Shown here: one piece after another, positions 52,701 through 61,700 of the stretch | How positions within the stretch are numbered: position 1 is the stretch's first letter | Layout of the letters: every line of letters starts with the position of its first letter | Assembly (NCBI RefSeq): GCF_037975245.1 | Contig: NC_092582.1 | Span: forward strand, 9,770,001-9,834,000 | Direction: 5' to 3' | Source of the DNA: Apostichopus japonicus | Lineage: Eukaryota; Echinodermata; Holothuroidea; Aspidochirotida; Stichopodidae | Length of the DNA stretch: 64,000 nt | Notes under the pieces: generated by a model | The model's database searches: none | What the model was told of the DNA's origin: nothing | The model's input: only the letters and a program-made list of their open reading frames with translations | Made by a program: the position numbers and the translations under genes

Positions 52701-55700
52701 ATGTTCGACCAAGAACGTCAGTAATATTGTAGACTGACTGACTGTTGTAAAACCAGTCGGTAACACTGAGACTCCCAACGTGATGATGAACTGAGAGGCT
52801 GACAGTCTCCTGAAAGGTATAATTTCAAACCAGTTAATGTTGACTGTGTAAGAGCTACAGGAATTACTCCACTTTAATTTATGGTAACTAATAACAACAC
52901 TGCACTTTTGGTAAATGGAATCTTGTCAATACCTTGCACCCCTTATATGAGAAACTTTTCAAAAGATTTTCGTTTTAGGTATGGATTGAACTAAAATTGA
53001 CCCTTTAGTCTCGCTTTTAACCAACAAAAAAAGGTAAGCATTTTGAAGAGCGGTAAAAACGCAACCCACATGCAAGATGAGGAACTATGGGGAAGTTAAA
53101 TAATCTGTATAATTAGTGAGTCTAATTTCATTAATCCTGGTTGTGAGTATTTTTGGGGGAATAAAATAAACCAAAGTTGCAGGTATGTTATCTTTCCTTA
53201 AATGGAATCTCAAGTTGTGCTTTCAAAGATATTTCATTGTTACCAAAACCAGATGGAGGGGATGTAGACACTAGGAGTGAAGGTGGAGGGGAAGAGGGAG
53301 GGGAAGAGGAAGGGGTAGTGAAGGCACCTTTTTATTTTCTCCTATTCTATTTCCAATTTTACCATCACAGGTATTGTCCAGCCCTGTATCCTTCTACAGA
53401 TTGTCTTGCCCACAGAACAGACATGTGTACGAAGTTGTTTGCAGACTGCCATGGTGTCATGAGACTACATAGTACCAACCGAACCAAACCACCGACCAGG
53501 ATTCTTCTGCTTATCCTTTCTGATAGGATAAGCTGTCAAATATTCATATTTCACAATGTATTATATCATCACTAGCATCGTTCACCATTGTTAAAATTTT
53601 ACATTGCAGTTTTCTTACTAACTGCAAAGAAATCTATTTTTTTAACGCTAGCGACAAGCACAGTGGATGAATCCATGTTAATATCAATAATGTTTTTTGA
53701 AAAAGTCTGATTTGGAATGAAACATACTAAACACAAATGCAGACAAGTTTTGCTTAAGTTGGCAATCACACAAATTATGACTGTTTATTTACAAGCAGCA
53801 CCAATCAATAGAGGTAACTGGAGAACCATTGTCCCACAGGTTACTGCATGGAATGTATGATGTCTGCTGTCTCCCAATGCACCATCCAGCTGATGATGCA
53901 GTCAAGTGTTTTCAAGCAGATAAAAAAATGAGGAATGTTAAGAAGATCAGTCTCAAACAGGATATTAGGACAATAGCAAATATATTTCATTTGAATATTC
54001 TGTATGGACCGTGAATTATCTAACTATTCATATTATATATCGTCCTCCTTACTCGGAGGTACATCCAGTGACTGTCTCAACATTCTTGAACGATTTCAAT
54101 GATTATTTGGAGGTTTCCTGTAACGTGGATAAAAATATTGTTATCTGTGGTGACTTCAACATTCACTTAAATGATGCGGAAAATAATGAAGTGATGAAGT
54201 TCATTGATTTGTTGAACACGTTTGGCCTTTCTCAAAAAGTAAATACAAACACCCATACTTCTGGAAATACACTGGATTTGATTTTATCTAGGAGTAATGA
54301 CGATGTCATTATAACTGAGCCAATTAGTGAATATTTCATTTCTGATCACTGCTTTGTTACCTGCGATATTGACTGCCCAAAACCTGATATTACCAGAAAA
54401 ACTGTTAAATTCAGGAAAATTGCAGATATAAACAATGTCAGTCTTGCTCATGACTTACGGATAATGGCTAACCCCGCGATGGATATTGATGACGTTAATC
54501 AACTTGTGCAATTTTATAATGTGTCGCTTTATACCAGCATTTTAGAAAAACATGCCCCTTTAAAAACGAAGACTATCACAATTCCACCGAGACTACCATG
54601 GTACACAAATGACTCGAAGGAATTAAAGCTTCAGAAGCGGCGTGCTGAACGGAGATGGCGCAAGACAAATGATTTATCCGATTTTCAAGTATTCAGATCA
54701 CTAAGAAACCTTTATTCCCAAAAACTACAGAAATCAAAGTTTATTCACATTAATGACATGGTAAATGAGTGCGGACGTGATAGCAAAAAGTTGTTCAAGC
54801 TTGTGAATAATCTTACTAGACGAGCTAAAGTTAATCAATTTCCTGATGAGAATGCGGACGTTCTTGCATCCAAAGATTTCTTCGCGCAGAAAATTGAAGA
54901 CATCAGGAAAGAACTTGCTCAACATGAGGTATACAAGCCAACTCTTACTTATCGTGGTAAAGCTTTTGATCAATTTTTTCAAGTTTCAGAGGACAATATC
55001 AGGAAAATAATTTCACAATCTAAAAATACTCACTGTCGCCTTGATCCTTTTCCAACAAAACTTATAAAGGATAATATGGATTCTTTTGTTCCAGTTATTG
55101 CTAAAATTGTGAACCTGAGTCTCGCTTCGGGATGCTTCAGTGATCAATGGAAGCATGCTATTGTTTTACCTCTACTTAAAAAACAAGGTCTTGACCTATC
55201 ATATGGAAATTACCGCCCGGTTAGCAATCTCAGTTTTGTGTCCAAAATCTGTGAAAAAGCTGCCTTATCACAATTTTGCAATCATATGGAACAAAATAAT
55301 TTACTGCCTTCGTGTCAATCGGCTTATAGGAAAGACTTTAGCACTGAAACAGCTTTGCTCAAAGTGTGTAATGAAATTTTGTGCAATATGGACAATAACC
55401 ATGTTACAATGATGGTTATGCTGGATCTTTCTGCAGCTTTTGATACTGTGGACCATGACATTTTGCTGACTGTTCTTGATCAAAATTTGGTACTAAGGGG
55501 CTGGCTAAATCATGGTTTGATTGTTATTTAAGACCACGCACACAAAGTGTTCAGGTTGGTGAATGCATTTCTACGAAATCCACCGTCCACCAGGGCGTGC
55601 CACAAGGATCTTGTGCTGGCCCTGTTCTCTTTACGGCTTATGCAAGTACTTTATATCATACAATCTCCAGTCACCTTCCCGAGGTCATGAGGTATGCAGA

Positions 55701-58700
55701 CAATCATACCCTGTACCTAAAATTCAAACCAGGTAATTCCGACTCTGAACTTAGTGCTCTAAATGCTATGGAGAGTTGTTTATTGGACGTTAAGGCTTGG
55801 ATGAATATGTGTCGCTTAAAAATGAACGATACCAAAACTGATTTTCTTATCTTTGGTTCACGAACTCAACTTGCAAAACTTGAAATTGATTGTATTAACG
55901 TGGACTCATCTATTATTAATTGTGTAAATGATGTGAAGTATCTTGGCGTTTATTTGGACAACACCTTATCAATGAAAAAAACATATAAATGAAAAATGTA
56001 AATTCGCTAGTTTTAACTTGTATAATATTAGAAAATTACGTAAGCATCTTTCAACTGATTCTACTCGCACTTTAGTTCAGGCACTTGTCACATCACACTT
56101 TGATTATTGTAACTCTTTGTTTTATGGTCTTCCCAGTTCTTCCCTTAATAAGTTACAGCGTGTACAAAATATGGCTGCCCGGTATCATCCTAAATTTGAA
56201 CAAATATGACAGTATATCTTCTGCTTTTAAACTTCTCCACTGGCTTCCGATAAAGGATCGTATCGATTTTAAAATTTTATCACTCACTTATAAGGCGCTT
56301 CACGGATCTGCACCATCTTATCTGAAGGACCTTCTTAAACCACGATCAGTGAGCTACTCCATACGATCTCATGACAGTTTGATTTTAACTACCCCCGCAC
56401 TCACTGCAAGTCCCTTGGTGACCGATCTTTTTGTGTCTGTGCCCCCAAATTGTGGAGTGCACTCCCATTTTTTATTCGCAATTCAAGTACTGTAAGTTCA
56501 TTTAAATCCAGTCTTAAGACTTTCATTTTCACACGTGTATATAATTAATCTAGTTATACTTATTTTCTCATTCTTTTTGTATTTATCTCTTGCTATTGTT
56601 TTATCCTATTTTCTGATTTTGTGGCATGGTATATACTGACTTCATTTTCTCCATCGTTATTGGATTTGTTTAGTCTTTTAGGGTTATCTGTTTTAAGATT
56701 TTTACCTCTTTCTTTGATTAACATGGTTTCTTAATTTTCGTTAAGTTTTATACCTTTACTCTTTTTAAGTTTGTACAGTGCCATAGCTTATGTTTTTACA
56801 TATATATGTGCGCTTTAGAAATGTTTAAATAATAATAATAATAATAGCATCACAATCTACCTGTTTCTAGCTCTTTAACCTCTGCATCTCCGCTGCTCTG
56901 TCTCAGTTCTTCTCCCAGCAGGTCAAATCTCACCCTCAGACTCCGTTCAATATCCTCTTTAATTACCTAACAAATAAAAGAGAGACTTAAAAACAAATAC
57001 ACAAACGACAAACAATCCAATATTGATTCCTCTCGTCTTATTGATTTGATATTGCTCCCCATTTATTGATAAACGATCTTAATTTCACCTCAATTCCAAG
57101 AAATAATTAATTAAAATGACAATATTTAACAAGTAATAAAAGTTGACAATATGCTGCATGAAAGCAATTTGTCCGGGACAATGGTGGTGGATTTCATTTG
57201 TGGTTAATGACTTATTGTTAATATGAAGCAAGGAGAACATTTTCTAACAGGGTTCTTAGATTTCACATCAAGTCCATGAGTACTAGAGGAATACAAACCA
57301 TATGGTGGGGGAGGGGAGGGAGGGGGGGCAGAGGGAATTCCAAATTGCACAATTTTCCACTCAGTAACCAAATGTCTTGGACAGGTAAGACACAAAGCTA
57401 ATTTTTCATTTACAGGTTTTGTTTTTTGCCTTTCTCCTTTCTTAAGGTTCCTATCGATATACTACACAACTTCATGTGTTGAACACCTATCCTAGCTATT
57501 TCACAGTTCAGTGACTGGTCACTTTGAAGTCTAACCACTTACATTATCAATTTTCATCATTCTTATACCTTTAAACCGTGTTCAAAGAGAATAGTAACTA
57601 CCGTGTCATCTATAAATCCAAACCTTTTCAACATCTCCAAAGGTAGACTTTGGACTGAGGTAGCCCCTGGCATGGACCCAACCAATAATTTTGGTATCTC
57701 CTGCTATCATATACTCTAGATCATCTTGGGTAGGTCCTTGTACAGCCTGTTGAAAAGGAAGGAGTCATAATGTTATACAGTACTTAATAATTATACAATA
57801 GTTTGAGTCACTCCAAGATTAATGTATGTCGTCCAGTTACAGAATAGTTGACAATCATAATCATGGACGTTAAAGTATGAATCGAAGAAACTGACTTAGG
57901 TCAGCTTGCGGCTTTGATAAGCCAATGATGGCTTCTTTGCGAGTTCCTGCTTGCGAGTTCCGTTTGCGAGTTCCGTTTGAGTCACTCCAAGATTAATGTA
58001 TGTCGTCCAGTTACAGAGTTGTTGACAATTGACATTTCATAATCATGGACGTTAAAGTATGAATCGAAGAAACTGACTTCGGTCAGCTTGCGGCTTTGAT
58101 AAGCCAATAATGGCTTCTTCGCAATGGCTTCTTCGCGAGTTTCAAAGACAGAAAGAAATGTTAACAATCTGCTTGTCTACTGCAAAGAGCCTGTCTTGGT
58201 AAACTATAAAAGTTAGAGAGGTCCAGAGGGCCAGATAACTGTTCGTCTGTCTCTCTTCATTTGTCCTTAGTATAACTTCATTTTAGTTACCATCTGATGA
58301 AGAACCTGCTTGAAACATCAGGCCCTCTAACCTTTTATGAATATGAATTTTAGCATCAGTTTAACATTGAAATATACTTTCTACCTTTTTGTCCACCATA
58401 AAGAAAAGGGCTCAAACCAATGCATTTGGAACAACAAAGTATTCAGAGACATAAGTCTATGTATTTCCTACCAAATCATTGTGAACTGAAGTTACAACCT
58501 ATAGACTCTGGTAGGATACATTTACAGCCTATAGACTCTGGTAGGCTACACTGTAAAGTAGTAAATAAAACCAAACCACGAAATACCCACAGTTATTGGC
58601 AATATGTTAAAGGCATTGAAGACTCGCCCCAAACAGCGTGCTGCCATCTTTAAAAAGTTTACTTTCCGTTGCTTGCAAGTGAAGTTTTTCTCTTGTCGCT

Positions 58701-61700
58701 ACAAAATGCAGACAGTAATGAAACGTAATACCTTGTTATCTTTCGCTGGACCTGAGATATCTATCGCTGTATCGTTTGTACACTGTGCTGTGGGTATTGA
58801 CTGCAGCTGTATGTACTGACTGTACACTAGTGTCTAATTACCGATGGTAGTAAGCTGTGTGTATATTTTCTGGGATCAATGGTAGTGTCTAACACTTCTG
58901 TTACACCTGATTCGAAACTAGGTGAGATTACCGGCATTAGACGTTTCGTTTTGCGCGAGTCTTCACACCCTTTAACTGGACCTAGTTATGTTAACTAAAT
59001 CTTCAAATCTATGTGTCCGCTAACCTTAACATCGTTCGACAGTTCTGCTTTTATATCTAACGGCTGAGAGCCGAGTGATGACTTGTTATATAAGTGCAAC
59101 AGCCTGAGTACGAGTACAAGTAGAACTACCATTGATACCAGTAAGAGTGCAAGGCTCTTAGAGTAAGTATGAGTACTTAAGCTTTCACTAGAGTGTACAC
59201 TAATGATAATAATAAAAATTAACAGTTCTTATATGGCGCAACTTACAATAACGTCTCGCCGTGCTGTACTTAACCCTGGTCATTGGTAACTTGTCACACC
59301 TACACACCAAAGTGTGCACAATTCAAACAATCTCTCCTGGGGCACCACAGTGCACCACAGTAACGTGTCCCCTGGGGGACTTCCCATAGGATGCAGCCAC
59401 AAACCGGCGCACGCAACAATATTTACAAGTTACCTCGCAAGTCCCCATTTATACACCTGGGTGAAGAGACGCAATGGAGATAAAGTGCCTTGCCCAAGGA
59501 CACAACGCAATGATCTGGCCAGGGCCCGAACCTGTAATCCTTAGATCACAAGTCCACTGCCTTAACCACTTGACTCCAAAATGCCACAAGTACGAGCACA
59601 GATCCATAGGGGCGAGTACAATCACATGCAGACTACGAGTAACTGTACGGACTCACAGTCACTACCAGTCTGTTGTGTTTTCACTCACCTTATCCATCAA
59701 TAGTTCCGCTTTAATCTCTAACGGTTGAGAACTACCGCCTGACGAGGACTTTTTCCCCGACTTTTTCTGAAGAGAGTAAAACATACTTTTTTTTTTGTAA
59801 AACAGAATATTATACAAATTTTGATTGAAAGTATTTTTAATGGAAGAAATTTTGACCATCATTATTAATCGATGCAAAGGAGATGGCTATCAAAACATCT
59901 ACGAAAAAACCGATGCAAATGAGGAGAACATCTCCTCTTTCTTTAAGAAAATAGCAGGGACAAGCTTTGTTTGACGCTAATTACTGTGGTACTACTCTAG
60001 TCAACTATTTAAGTTTCTAACAAGTTTGGACCTGGTTATTTTCTCACCATATTGCAACGCACGGCTGGTTATACAACTTAGAATTGATTTGCATATTTTC
60101 AGAAGGGTACAGTAAACAATGGACTGACAGTGATGCCCTTCACAGGTATACTGTTACAGAGTCTTTAATCAAATTTAAAACTGGTCTACGGGCAACAAAA
60201 GCAGCTATAAATTTAGGTTGTCTTAGTAAACGGATGGCTTGACAACTAATCAGGCGATACTTACTTTTCCAAGCAATGATTCTATTGCTTCTGTTTCATC
60301 CCTCAGTTGGCCATTAATTAAAACCATAGACTCGCTCACAGCATTCAGAAGATTGTCTGTCCCATTCTACAAAGAGAGAATGAAAAACAAACAGAGTTAG
60401 TCAAATGCAGGTCACAGGGGTATAGATATGACAAGGGGATAAAAGAGAATAAAAACATATAAAGAAATATGTAGAAATTTTTAGGTTGTAATGGAATTTC
60501 CAAATCATTACACTTGTATACCACCTTGACATATTTCTGATGTCTTCTCAAAAATTTTCATTCCATTGAACATTTACTCTTCCTACCTCTTAGCAGCTTG
60601 CTCACTAAATTGAGTCAAAAGCTAGTTGGAAGTCAGATTTCCATATTTTGGGAAATATTCATGCACAGAGAGGTGAATTTGAAAGTTTGTGTTTCGTAAA
60701 ATTGTCTAAAATGTCGCAACCTGTGAATTATATCAGCAATTTTTACACAAATCTGGAGATACTTGGGTTTTAATTTTGAAATCTTTGACATCACAAATCA
60801 TATGAATGCTAGGGCTAGTCCTAAAATAGGTCCTTCAGTCTGAGATTTTAAGAAGGAGAATATAAATGCTTGATTCTGCATTTCTAAAATTAACATGCAC
60901 AACTGATGCCTATCTATGACGTCATACTTAATCCCATTCAGTTTTCCACAGGAATGAGCCCTTTGGAAAGAATGACAAATTAAAAGTCTTTGTTTGTCAC
61001 TCAGTCAAAACAGACTTGTCTGTAAACACTAGTGCTGGATTTCAAAAAGTATGACTCAAACCACAAATACATGCTTTGACCTCTACTATACTACTTACCA
61101 ATATTTACAACCGCTCTGGAATGCGTTTATGCCCACCACGTACACTTAGGGCCTGCTACAGATACTCATTTGTGCCTAATTCTATCCATATATTTAATTC
61201 ACAAGTGAGAAGATAAGTTACTTATTTGTAGGACTTGCTGTATATATGTTTGTATTACTGTATGTGTATCGCAGTCTATTGATACTTATACTATTGCTTT
61301 TCTTTTTTTCTTACCTTTTTGGTTTACGACCTGTGTAAGCCGAATTTCCGATTGTGGACAATAAATTCAAAAATTCAATTCAAATTCAATTCAATATTAC
61401 TTACCAATAGTACTTTACTATACAACTATACTACTTACCAAGACAAATTTACTGTAATGACTGCAATCTCTAAATCTCTTCTGAAAGGGTATTCTCAGGT
61501 TAACTTGCAGACGACAGGAGACACACGACCAACTGTTGACAAAGCTCTGAAACTTCCAGTCAGCTGGCTTGGCTGTGCTCTGGAAAGACAGTGAACAATC
61601 TGCACTTTTGAGGTATATGAAAGTTGTTACAATTTTGGAAGTCTCAAAGTGAATTTATATAAATGTCTGCACAATATATGCTACTAAGATAAAGCAGTGG

